Origin: Saonia flava
Lineage (GTDB): Bacteria; Bacteroidota; Bacteroidia; Flavobacteriales; Flavobacteriaceae
Reading direction: 5' to 3'
Length of the DNA stretch: 64,000 nt
Assembly (NCBI RefSeq): GCF_011927795.1
Contig: NZ_JAATJJ010000001.1
Location: 2,709,625 to 2,773,624 of the forward strand
A program made the translations under genes and the position numbers. Below, one piece after another: positions 29,099 through 39,100 of the stretch. The number at the start of each line of letters is the position of its first letter. Positions within the stretch are counted from its first letter, which is position 1. Below the pieces are notes generated by a model. It saw nothing but the letters and a program-made list of their open reading frames with translations. It searched no databases and had not been told where the DNA came from.

Positions 29099-30102
29099 CG
29101 TAGTACGTGTCCAGATATATTACCGTTCATTATATGAATAATTTCATTCTCATTGCTAAGATGTTGGTCTCCATTTATAGTATGTTTAAGAGCAAAAGCT
29201 GCTGCGGCATACTCCAGTCTTTTTTGAGAATCCCATTTTTTTTCCGTTGCATGAAGAAAGGCCGCGGCAAAAGCATCCCCTGTTCCAAATCTGTCCAGAA
29301 TATTGACTGTGTACCTCTTGGAAACCAGTACTCCGTTTCCTTCTAAATAAACACCAGAAATCTCATTTAATGAGGCAGATAGATGGTTGCGGCATGTAAA
29401 TGCCAATTTTGCTATTCCAAATTGTTTTTTCGTTAGTGATATGGCTTCAATAGTTTTTTCTATGTCATCTGAACCTTTGAAATCCATATTATAGACATCC
29501 TTTAAAACACCAATGTTTCCAAATAATAAGTCCGTGTTTTCAAGAATCTGGTCAAAACAGGAACGTGCCTTTTTAGAGCTGGACCATAATGTCCTTCTAT
29601 AATTCATGTCAAAACTTACTTTGACTCCTAAAGTTTTGGCTGTTTTCACAATTTTAATGGTTTCTAGAAGACATTGTTTGGATAAAGCCGGTGTTATTCC
29701 AGAGACAAAAAGCCATTTTTTTCCTTTGAGAAGGATATTCCAATCAAATTCATTTTCTTTAATCTCGCTGATGGCAGAACCGGTTCTGTCATATAGCACC
29801 TTTGAAGGCCTAATAGACGACCCAAGTTCTATAAAATAAGTGCCAATTCTATTGCCTCCAGCAATGATGGAACTAGTGTCTACTCCGTAACTTTGGAGAG
29901 AACTAATTGCAGAATCACCTAGTTGGTTGTTGGGAAGTTTGGAGACAAATTGAACCTGGTTGCCCAATAAAGCAAGGGAAGATGCAACATTGGATTCAGA
30001 ACCGGCATAGTTTGCTTGAAACATATTGGATTTAAATATTTTATCATGCTTGTCGTTTGGGGTTAATCTTAGCATGATTTCTCCAAAACAAAGGAAACTC
30101 AT
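29095..30102 (-). CDS. kdgK: 2-keto-3-deoxygluconate kinase (PfkB family)
   Basis: This 335-residue PfkB-family sugar kinase has the N-terminal GEIMLRLTP, the NYAGSESNVASSLALLG substrate segment near residue 32, and the C-terminal signature DRFGTGDAFAAAF near residue 272, whose Asp is the catalytic base. Its pairing with KDPG aldolase identifies the likely substrate as KDG. It lies 12 bases after the DUF1080 gene. Confidence 0.9.
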   Translation of the reverse strand: MSFLCFGEIMLRLTPNDKHDKIFKSNMFQANYAGSESNVASSLALLGNQVQFVSKLPNNQLGDSAISSLQSYGVDTSSIIAGGNRIGTYFIELGSSIRPSKVLYDRTGSAISEIKENEFDWNILLKGKKWLFVSGITPALSKQCLLETIKIVKTAKTLGVKVSFDMNYRRTLWSSSKKARSCFDQILENTDLLFGNIGVLKDVYNMDFKGSDDIEKTIEAISLTKKQFGIAKLAFTCRNHLSASLNEISGVYLEGNGVLVSKRYTVNILDRFGTGDAFAAAFLHATEKKWDSQKRLEYAAAAFALKHTINGDQHLSNENEIIHIMNGNISGHVLR

Positions 30103-30114
30103 ATTGTTGTTATT

Positions 30115-31026
30115 TTAGTCATAAGTGCAAGTACTTTGGTCTGCCTTTACATAATAGGCTTTGTAATTATTGGCTTTTGGATCTTTACAGCCACATAAGT
30201 TAAGCAATTCTAAGTTCTTAAAGTCGATAGGATGACTTTCTGCTTGCAAAGCAATATATCCTTCATGTAGCATAGCCCCTTCCTTGGCGAGCCATTCTTC
30301 TTTATTTTCAACTCCAAAATTTTCTAGATCTTCCATCATATTACCACTTCCTATTTGTGGTTTTTGAAACACTAGGACAGTGTCTTTTTCAACTATATGC
30401 GTAATGGACTCATTGCCTAAAACTATTGCTTCTACACTAACCCATTGGTCTCCATTATAAGTTTTGGAATTGGAATCATAACAATGGTCATAGTTTAGCT
30501 TTCCATTAATTTCAAAAGCCGTTCCTGGAGTACATAAATTTGCCGTATGACGCTCTTCCCCATTACTTAATCCGCCCAAAAGTTGTAATTCTATAGAAAC
30601 AGGAAAGTCTTGTCCAAAACTATTACTGGCTGCGGATTGTGAATGGAACATTACCCCACTGTTTCTTACATTCCAATCGGCACCACCTTTGGTTTGTTCT
30701 CCAGTAAATCTATAATCAAAACGTATCTTATAGTAGGAAAAAGGTTCTTTGTAATAAACGTGCCCGTAAGCATCATTAAATTCTTCATATTCATCATAAA
30801 CCACCCGAAAAATACCATCTTCTATACGAATGGTATTTTTGTAATTTACGTTTAACTTTTGGTTGGAAAACTTAATATCCCAGTCTGTTAAATCTTTTCC
30901 ATTGAAAAGTGAAATCCATTCCTCTTTGGCGGAATCATAGGTGCTTTTTTCAAGAACCGCCTCTTTCTTGTTCTTACACGAAAAAAGTGATAAGGTAAAA
31001 AACAAAAGGAACAGCTGATTTTTCAT
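30115..31026 (-). CDS. DUF1080 (3-keto-disaccharide hydrolase-like) lipoprotein
   Basis: This 303-residue lipoprotein (signal FTLSLFSC) has the classical DUF1080 opening EWISLFNGKDLTDWDIKF near residue 36. It has the concanavalin-like jelly-roll with YYKIRFDYRFTGEQTKGG and NSGVMFHSQ. The family includes 3-keto-glycoside hydrolases and carbohydrate-binding-like proteins. A C-terminal extension of about 25 residues with three cysteines (CGCKDPKANNYKAYYVKADQ, then TCTYD) resembles a small surface motif seen on flavobacterial proteins. The place in a galactose/KDG operon suggests work on a sugar, but the substrate is unknown. Confidence 0.85.
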   Translation of the reverse strand: MKNQLFLLFFTLSLFSCKNKKEAVLEKSTYDSAKEEWISLFNGKDLTDWDIKFSNQKLNVNYKNTIRIEDGIFRVVYDEYEEFNDAYGHVYYKEPFSYYKIRFDYRFTGEQTKGGADWNVRNSGVMFHSQSAASNSFGQDFPVSIELQLLGGLSNGEERHTANLCTPGTAFEINGKLNYDHCYDSNSKTYNGDQWVSVEAIVLGNESITHIVEKDTVLVFQKPQIGSGNMMEDLENFGVENKEEWLAKEGAMLHEGYIALQAESHPIDFKNLELLNLCGCKDPKANNYKAYYVKADQSTCTYD

Positions 31027-31042
31027 GGGTTAATTTTTTTAA

Positions 31043-33670
31043 TTACTCTAATCTAACACTTGTTATTGCAATACCGTGTTTATCTTGTAGTTCATTTTCT
31101 GGAATTCCTGGCCCTATTGAGAATTGAAGACTTTCGACCTCATGAATATCAAAACTAGAATTTATGTTATGAACCAGATAATAAGGTAAAAAACTCGGAT
31201 ATGGTCTTGGTAAGGTAACTGTTTTTACCGGTTTTAGCTCGCTCAAAGAAATTGAATAATCATCAACATTAGGCTTAATTTCTATTGTTTTTCCATGAGC
31301 GGAACCGTCTGTCAGGACCATTGCTATTTGGAGTTTACATGCCTTATTGTTTAAAGATTTGCCATGTAATACGAGGTGTTTTTTATTATCAAGGTTTTCT
31401 TTGTTGGCTTTTAATTCATTGATTACAAAATGTTTAAAGCTATAATCGTATATAGGTTGGGCATTTAAATTTTCATTGTCGGGGATGAAAAGTTGCTCAA
31501 TATTCATTTCATATTCGGCAACACCAGACCGAGTTGTGGGGACCAATTTAAATCCGCTTCTCCATGGCCGTACTAAAACATCTACATCTGTTTTTGCATT
31601 GAACAGTGTAATCGGGTGTTCTTTGGGTTTTACGGTAATTTCATATGGGTCACGGTCAAAATAATCCCAATCGAAAAGCCTTCCTTCCTTTCCTGCGGGA
31701 TAAGTCATATAACTGCCTTCATCAGTTTTTACAATAATGTTATAGTTAAAATAACCAGCATTGATTTGATCTGCTGGAATAGTAGCTGAATAGGTATAGT
31801 CACCGTTGGATTCCATATCAATAGGGTCATTGCCAAACCCACCCATAAACAATTGTATTTGTATTGGTTCTTGTGGAGCAATATATTGTGCCGTTAGTGT
31901 CAACGGATTTTTTTCAACCACAGATTTTGGAGGCTCATGTTTAAACCATGGATCCGTGATGTTGGTTTTAGGAGCATAAAAATCACCAAGTTTATTGTAT
32001 TTAAAAGTATCATCAGCTGACCACTTTTTATTGGTATTCCAGGGGCTTCTTAGTACATATGTTCCAGGTTGTATTGTAAAACGAGAATTTTCTATTTTTG
32101 GAAGATAAGAATTATCTTTATTTATTGGTGTTATAGAAAAATCATCTCCTAGGTCTTTTAGGGATATTTTCATGGTATGTGGAGCCCACTTTATCACCCC
32201 AACCGTTTTTTTTGGACTGTTTCTTCCAAAGGGATTATCTACCCATACTGCATCGGGCATTACTTCCAATCTCCATAGACCTTTTTCGATCTTATCTAAA
32301 AAATAAGAGCCCAATCCATCATATTTTACTACAGAAGAATTGCCATAACCTGCAATGGTTTTCAATTTCCTCTCATTGGCAGGTAAACTAATGGTTGAGT
32401 TGGTGTAAATAAATTTTTCCGGGGAATTGTATTGAGCCAAATCTTTTGAATAGCTTACACTAAAATTATCAAAAGTTAGATTAAGGGGATAGGTTCCAAA
32501 ATTGGAATACATGGGTATTTCATGAAAAACCTCTGAACTTATCATTAGCGACAGGGCTTTTTGTGGTGTATATGCCAAGTTCATGTAATGTGTATTGTAC
32601 TCTGTATTTACATGTCCCAAGAACGTTGGGTCATATGCGAAGTGGGTTGCAATTTGTATTCCTGCTTCCCTAAAACTTCGAGCCATTACAGGATAAATAT
32701 AGGAGCGTCCAACATCAGCAGCATCAAATTCATAGACCAATTTTGCAGCCTGGTGTTTTTTAATGGTTTCATCAAAAGTGATATCATAATCATTTACGTT
32801 AGGGAGAGAGTTTCCAGGCAGCTCACGTTGATAGCCCAAACCTGTTGGGTACCATTGAAATGTACCTCCTTGAATGCCTGCATTAAAATAGGCATTGGCA
32901 AAATGCACCCCGTGGCTTATATTATAAAAAATAGGCTTTTTCAATCCTGTTTTTCGCATTGCCTGTACCATTCCAGAAACAAAGTCGGTTACTTTTTCTG
33001 CGTCGCCCCTGTGATGGGGTTCATTGCTTATTTCAAAAGCAATCATATTGGGCTCATCTTTGTAAGCCACACCGGTATATGGGTTTACATGGTTTAAAAA
33101 TTGTTCCAAATAATTGTGCTGCGCTTTAATGGCGTCTGGATTATGTAAGCAGTCACCTTTACCATATTTATGAGAAAATCCAGGGGTTTCATCATCCGGT
33201 TCTGGCCATCCATTGCCCCAAAAGGCAATTGGTGTAATCATAAAATTGAACCCCTTGTCTTTAAGTTTTTTTAATAAATAATCAAACATATCAAGGTTTT
33301 GATTTTCAATGAGATTACCCAAAGTGTCACTTATTTCGGTATCCCAAACATGAATACGATAGAGGTCAAATCCCAATCTAGACAAATGATAAACATCGTT
33401 GTCCATGGCTTCTTTTGGGTCAATTCCCATCCTTTTCGCAGAACGATATACATGTGCAAAAGGGGTGGAATAATTTACACCGAAGCCTTTTACTTCTTTT
33501 TTTGTATCGCCCCAATGCATTACCCCTTTACTATCCACATATACATCTTTTTTATTGTTTTGTGCTACTAGATTGGTTATTCCTGAAAAGAAAAAAAAGG
33601 TAAAAATGAGTACAGTAACTGAAAATATGCCACTCATTGGTTTTTGAGTAATAAAAGCTATTTTTTTCAT
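31043..33670 (-). CDS. Large secreted clan-A glycoside hydrolase (GH5-like)
   Basis: This 875-residue protein has a signal-like N-terminus (about 1-36). A (beta/alpha)8 domain fills residues 40-400. The likely acid/base glutamate is in AFEISNEPHHRGDAE near residue 220, and the nucleophile is in LVYEFDAADVG near residue 310; both sit at the ends of strands as in GH5. The C-terminal half carries beta-sandwich domains, including a segment near 600-690. The exact family is not certain: GH5, or a related clan-A family, is my best reading. It overlaps the galT stop by four bases and shares the galK operon, which suggests a galactose-containing substrate. Confidence 0.75.
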   Translation of the reverse strand: MKKIAFITQKPMSGIFSVTVLIFTFFFFSGITNLVAQNNKKDVYVDSKGVMHWGDTKKEVKGFGVNYSTPFAHVYRSAKRMGIDPKEAMDNDVYHLSRLGFDLYRIHVWDTEISDTLGNLIENQNLDMFDYLLKKLKDKGFNFMITPIAFWGNGWPEPDDETPGFSHKYGKGDCLHNPDAIKAQHNYLEQFLNHVNPYTGVAYKDEPNMIAFEISNEPHHRGDAEKVTDFVSGMVQAMRKTGLKKPIFYNISHGVHFANAYFNAGIQGGTFQWYPTGLGYQRELPGNSLPNVNDYDITFDETIKKHQAAKLVYEFDAADVGRSYIYPVMARSFREAGIQIATHFAYDPTFLGHVNTEYNTHYMNLAYTPQKALSLMISSEVFHEIPMYSNFGTYPLNLTFDNFSVSYSKDLAQYNSPEKFIYTNSTISLPANERKLKTIAGYGNSSVVKYDGLGSYFLDKIEKGLWRLEVMPDAVWVDNPFGRNSPKKTVGVIKWAPHTMKISLKDLGDDFSITPINKDNSYLPKIENSRFTIQPGTYVLRSPWNTNKKWSADDTFKYNKLGDFYAPKTNITDPWFKHEPPKSVVEKNPLTLTAQYIAPQEPIQIQLFMGGFGNDPIDMESNGDYTYSATIPADQINAGYFNYNIIVKTDEGSYMTYPAGKEGRLFDWDYFDRDPYEITVKPKEHPITLFNAKTDVDVLVRPWRSGFKLVPTTRSGVAEYEMNIEQLFIPDNENLNAQPIYDYSFKHFVINELKANKENLDNKKHLVLHGKSLNNKACKLQIAMVLTDGSAHGKTIEIKPNVDDYSISLSELKPVKTVTLPRPYPSFLPYYLVHNINSSFDIHEVESLQFSIGPGIPENELQDKHGIAITSVRLE

Positions 33671-34737
33671 TGTAAAAGAGTATTTGATTTAGTTGATAAA
33701 CTATAATGTTCTACGGGTAGTTTTTTTAAGGTTTCAACTGCCTGCTCCACGGTTATGTCGCGTTGTGGATCGGCAAACATTTCATACCCTACCATAAATT
33801 TTTTTACTTCTGCCGAACGTAATAAAGGTGGGTAAAAAGACATATGAAAATGCCACTCATCATGGTTTGTCCCATCTGTAGGGCTCTGATGGATGCCAGC
33901 TGAATATGGAAAAGAAGTTTCAAAAAGGTTGTCATATTTAGTTGTAATTACTTTTATACTTTCTGCAAATGCAATTTGTTCTTCATTATTAAGACAACCA
34001 ATATGGGCATAATGTTTTTTGGGGACAATCATGGTTTCATAAGGCCATATAGCCCAATAAGGTGCCAATACCACAAAATGTTCATTAGTGTATATAATAC
34101 GTTTATCCAAATCCAATTCTTGATTAATATAATCTTGTAAAAGGCTTTTGTTATGGGTATTCCAATATTTTTTTTGGTTTTGTTGTTTTTTTAGAACTTC
34201 GGTTGGAATAGATGATTGTGACCATATTTGTCCATGGGGGTGTGGATTGCTACAACCCATAGTAGCTCCTTTGTTTTCAAAAATCTGTACGTGATTAATA
34301 GTTGGGTCCATAGCTAATGAAAAATATTCTTGTATCCACAGCCTAACTACCGCGGCTATTTCTTTAATGGACATAATGGGAAGGGTTAGTGAATGGTTGG
34401 GAGAGAAACAGATAACCTTACATTTTCCGGTTTCCGTCTTAGCTATTAGAAAGCCATTTTCAACAGTAGAGCTTTCAATTTCTGGTAAAATGGCAGAAAA
34501 GTCATTTGTAAAACTGTAGGTGCTGTCATAGTTTGCATTTTTTGGGCCACTGGCCCTTGTATTACCTGGGCATAAATAACAATTTTCATCATAAACCACT
34601 TGTGGAAGTACAATGTTCTTATCCCTTTTTCCCTGCCAAGGTCTTTTTGTTCTCTGTGGCGAAACCAATATCCATTCTCCCGTTAAGATATTATAACGCC
34701 TGTGAGGTACGGTATTTATATCAGTTTTCATATTCAT
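33667..34737 (-). CDS. galT: Galactose-1-phosphate uridylyltransferase
   Basis: At 356 residues this is a Leloir-pathway enzyme that exchanges UMP between UDP-glucose and galactose 1-phosphate. The motifs are clear: zinc-type CYLCPGN near residue 55, the catalytic triad segment CSNPHPHGQIWSQ near residue 160, and the second-half HDEWHFHMSFYPP near residue 272. The gene overlaps galK by 17 bases. An in-frame ATG at 34731 is an equally good start. Confidence 0.96.
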   Translation of the reverse strand: MNMKTDINTVPHRRYNILTGEWILVSPQRTKRPWQGKRDKNIVLPQVVYDENCYLCPGNTRASGPKNANYDSTYSFTNDFSAILPEIESSTVENGFLIAKTETGKCKVICFSPNHSLTLPIMSIKEIAAVVRLWIQEYFSLAMDPTINHVQIFENKGATMGCSNPHPHGQIWSQSSIPTEVLKKQQNQKKYWNTHNKSLLQDYINQELDLDKRIIYTNEHFVVLAPYWAIWPYETMIVPKKHYAHIGCLNNEEQIAFAESIKVITTKYDNLFETSFPYSAGIHQSPTDGTNHDEWHFHMSFYPPLLRSAEVKKFMVGYEMFADPQRDITVEQAVETLKKLPVEHYSLSTKSNTLLQ

Positions 34738-35857
34738 GCACTGTTACGCCATTTCCAATTTTGACTATCGTAGGTGTTAGTTCTATATTGAATTCTTGTT
34801 TATAGGCTTTTGAAGCGGTATTTATGAATTCTGATGCGTAATCTTTATGAACCAAATTGATGGTGCATCCACCAAAGCCTCCGCCCATCATCCGAGAGCC
34901 GATTACATTTTCAGATGTTTTTGAAAAATCGACCAAAAAGTCAAGCTCAGCACAACTTACTTCATACAATTCTTTTAGACCTTTATGGGATTCGTACATT
35001 AAATTCCCAAGGTTTCGTAAGGCTTCTTTTTTTAATGCTTTTGCAGCTTTTTTTACTCTATGGTTTTCTTCAATTACATAAGTGGCCCTTTTAAACAAAT
35101 GAACGGCCATTTTAGTTTTGAATTTTAGCAACACAGACTTAGGAACATCTGCTAGAAACAAATATTCTGGATACACCTCTTGTATTTTTTTTAAGGCAAG
35201 ATTGCATTCTTTCCTTCTAAGATTATATTCACTGGTAGAAAGGTTGTGCGATACATTGGTGTTGAGCAAGACAATTTTATGGGCTCCTAGGTTGGAAGGA
35301 ATTATGGTATGCCTATGTTCGTTGCAATTGAGCAACAAAAAGCCGTTTTCAACACCTTTTATTACAGCATATTGGTCCATAACGCCACAGTTAGTACCCA
35401 CAAAGGAGTGTTCTGCCTGTTGTGCAATCCCAATAAGCTCCTCGTCTGACAAATCAAGATTAAAAAGGGCATTTACGCCTTTGGCAATTCCACATTCCAA
35501 TGCTGCTGAGGAACTTATGCCAGAGCCCATTGGAAGCTTGCTTGTTATAAAGCAATCAAAACCTTCCAACTTGTTGGGAACAACCTTATCAATTAAAAAG
35601 AGAACTCCCGCAATATAATTTTCCCATTGCTGATTACTCGGCGCAATCGATTTTAAATTCAACTTAAAACCTTTCTTATAATCTTCTGACCATACCGAAA
35701 TAGTATCTGTATAGTTTTTTTTTAATGACAACCTGATTCTAAGATTAATTGCAGCGGGGAGAACTAGGCCGCCATTGTAGTCAATGTGCTCTCCTATGAG
35801 ATTGATTCTTCCAGGAGAATTTACTTCGATTGTTTTGCGTAATGTTTTGCTTTTCAA
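34721..35857 (-). CDS. galK: Galactokinase
   Basis: This 378-residue GHMP kinase has the galactokinase signature GRINLIGEHIDYNGG near residue 14, the ATP motif MGSGISSSAALECG near residue 113, and the third motif GGGFGGCTI near residue 335. It phosphorylates galactose released from galactan. It is the first gene of the six-gene minus-strand operon. The 278-bp gap upstream carries a candidate operator at 36005-36048 shared with susC2. Confidence 0.96.
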   Translation of the reverse strand: MKSKTLRKTIEVNSPGRINLIGEHIDYNGGLVLPAAINLRIRLSLKKNYTDTISVWSEDYKKGFKLNLKSIAPSNQQWENYIAGVLFLIDKVVPNKLEGFDCFITSKLPMGSGISSSAALECGIAKGVNALFNLDLSDEELIGIAQQAEHSFVGTNCGVMDQYAVIKGVENGFLLLNCNEHRHTIIPSNLGAHKIVLLNTNVSHNLSTSEYNLRRKECNLALKKIQEVYPEYLFLADVPKSVLLKFKTKMAVHLFKRATYVIEENHRVKKAAKALKKEALRNLGNLMYESHKGLKELYEVSCAELDFLVDFSKTSENVIGSRMMGGGFGGCTINLVHKDYASEFINTASKAYKQEFNIELTPTIVKIGNGVTVHEYEN

Positions 35858-36004
35858 GAGATTTATGATAAAAGAGAATTTTTAATAATAGGGAATACAT
35901 ACAATTATCAAATAATCAATCTAATAAATGGGATATGAAAAAATATTACCTACAATTATTATCAACATCGTAATTTTATGCAATTAAAACTATTACTGTA
36001 AAAA

Positions 36005-36048
36005 CTTAGGGAGAAGGATTCATCATTGCATGGGGAGTAATTCGTTTT
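36005..36048 (-). promoter_or_regulatory. Candidate operator upstream of galK (two half-sites, 22-bp period)
   Basis: Read on the minus strand, half-site 1 at 36048-36027 is AAAACGAATTACTCCCC and continues to half-site 2 at 36026-36005 (ATGATGAATCCTTCTCCCTA). The susC2 promoter has AAAACGAATTTCTCCCC, then AAAACGAATTCTTCACCCTA with the same 22-bp period. Half-site 2 ends 147 bases before the galK start and 144 bases before the susC2 start. A box TTTAATTGCA-N5-ATTAC follows in both (35990-35971 here). Two turns of helix between direct repeats suits an AraC-type binder such as the hybrid regulator encoded at 36136. Confidence 0.65.
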
Positions 36049-36135
36049 TCCTTAGAATGGGTGGAGTCTTAGGTTAAGGATTCGCATATTTGTCCTTATA
36101 TTATATGTTCAATAAGAAAAAATAAGAGATTATAT

Positions 36136-39100
36136 ATGCCCAATAGGTTATACATTAAGAAAGTGTGGGGATTTCTGGTATCTGGAATGTTGTGCATTAT
36201 AGGATATGGGCAGTCTCAACCACTTTTTACAAAAATTAATCAAATAGATGGCCTATCCAACGGACGTGTAACAAGTATTGTAAAAGAGAATGATGGTTTT
36301 GTTTGGATCGGTACTAAAAATGGACTTAATAGATATGACGGCTTTCAAATGAAAGTCTATAATAAGGAGAACAGTAATATTGGCTCCAATGACATTTCTG
36401 ATATTCTAATAGATAGTAGGGGTCAGATATGGGTGACCACTCTTGGTGGCGGCTTAAATCTCTATGATCCAATAATGGATGCCTTTAAAGTGTATAAAAA
36501 AACAGAGGACTCGGAAAATAGCTTACCCTCCAATCAGGTTAATTTAGTCTTCGAAGATTCACAACAAAATTTATGGATTGGCACAGAAAATGGACTGTCC
36601 TTTTTTAATGCTAAAAAAGAAACCTTCACTTCATACTGGCACAATCCAAGAGATCCAAGTTCTCTCAGCCATAACAGTGTTACCAGTATTTTTGAGGATG
36701 CCAAAGGGGCCTTGTGGATTGGTACTTTTGGGGGTGGGATAAACAGATTTACTAAGGAAGATATCAGTTTTGAAAAAATTGATTCTGGGGAAAATTATTT
36801 TACCGATTTTATCTACGCAATTTCGTATTTAGACGATACCCACTTGTTGGTTGGTACCAGTGGAAATGGACTTCTGGAACTGAATATAAATTCTATAACA
36901 TTCAATGATTTTTTTGAAGAAAAACTCAATTTAAAATCCGAGGTAAACATTGTGAGATCCATTAACCATGATAGCCATGATGATTTATGGATAGGCACAG
37001 ATGGCAGTGGTATTTTTCATATTCAAGGAATTAATACTCCGGAACCTACTTCCAAACATTATGTCCATAGCTCACAACTACAATCTTCGCTTTCAGGAAA
37101 CGCCATCTATGAAATTATGGAGGATAATGATTTTAATATTTGGATAGGTACTGCGTGGTCCGGTATAAATATTTTGGATAGACAAAGCAACGTTGATTTC
37201 TTGTATAGTGATATTTTAGGTAAAAACCCTTTCCCGGTACTCTCAATTTTTAAGAACAAGGATTATCTTTTTTTTGGATTGGATGGTAACGGACTAACAA
37301 TTTATGATAATAACAACCAAGAAGTTGATTATTTTAATAAAGAAGATGATAATAAATATATAGAAGGAAATTATATACAGTGCATTAATGAAGCCAATAA
37401 TGGATGGTATTGGCTAGGTACTTTTACAAATGGCCTCATTAAATATAACCCTACTTCTAAAGAATACATTCGTTACAAACATGATCCTGGTGATTATACT
37501 TCTATAAGTTATAATGACGTACGTTATACACTAAATGATGAAAAAGGAAATTTATGGGTGGCTACTTGGGGAGGAGGGTTAAATTATTTTAATATTGATA
37601 CAGGTTCGTTTAAACGTTATCGTGAAAATACAACAGTTGCCAATTCCATTAGTAGTGATAATGTTATTTCATTATATAGTGAAGATAACCAGATATGGAT
37701 AGCCACTTTTGGAGGTGGATTGGATGTTTTTGATACCCAAAAAGAATTGTTTTCTAATTATAGCTATAGTGAAACCAACTTAAACTCGCCTAGTAGTAAT
37801 AATTTATTGTCTTTATATAAAGACAGTAGAAATAATTTATGGATTGGTACTTCAGGAGAGGGAATCAACAGGTTAAATCTAGCAACAAACCAATTTGACC
37901 GTTTTGAAAAGGAATCGGCAATACGATATAAAACCATTACTTCTATTATTGAGGACAATGATGGGAAAATTTGGTTTAGTACTAAACAAGGTATTTTTAA
38001 TTATAATTATGCTACAAATCGGTTTAACACATTTCCTAGGCTTTCAGGTGATTTCCATATCAACTCTGTTTTTAAGGATGAGGATGGGCAATTGTATTTT
38101 GGTGAAGCAAATGGTGTGGTCCGTTTTGATCCAAAGAAAATATCCGCTAAGAATGAAAATCCCAAGGTTGCATTAATAGGTTTTAAGCTTTTCAATGAAG
38201 AAGTCACTCCAACTACGACAGGAGTATTGGATAAAAACATTGTTTCGGAAGACCAAATTACCTTAAAACATGATTTAGATGTAATTACCTTTGATTTTAC
38301 TGCGCTTTTATTTCCATTTTCATCGAACTGTGAGTATATGATCAAGATGGAGAATTTTGACGAAAACTGGAGGAATATTGGTAAGGAGCATACTTCTACT
38401 TATACCAATCTTTCCCCAGGGGATTATATTTTTAAGGTGAAAAGCCGTGTTGCTGGGAGTGAATGGAGCGATGACTACAGATCCATGAATATTAGAATAC
38501 TAAAACCATTATGGTTGCAATGGTGGGCATACCTAATATATGGTCTGCTTATACTTGGACTATTTTACCTATTCAGAAAATATATAGTGGCTTGGGAGCA
38601 ATTAAAAAACAACTTACGATTGGAGAAATTAACTCATGAAAAAGACACAGAATTATACAATTTAAAACAGCAATTTTTCACCAATATTTCGCATGAGATT
38701 AGGACTCCGGTTACATTAATTCTTGGGGGAGTAAATAGACTCATAAAAAATGGGGTGCACCTTAAAAGTATGCACATGAGCGCAGTAGATTCAATTAAAA
38801 AAAATAGCGACCATTTATTGCAATTGGTAAATGAACTTTTGGATTATAGAAAATTAGAGCATAAAGAATTGAAACTATCAGTATCAGAGGAAGATTTTGT
38901 TAAATTTTGTGAAGAAATATACTTATCCTTTACAGAAGTATCACTGCAAAAGAACATCAATTTTACATTTCGAAGTTCGTACCCCCAAATTATGCTTTGG
39001 TTCGATAAAAATCAGTTCGAAAAAGTAGTATACAACCTACTTTCCAATGCATTTAAATTTACTGAAAACAGCGGAGCGATTACTTTGGAAATAGAAAATC

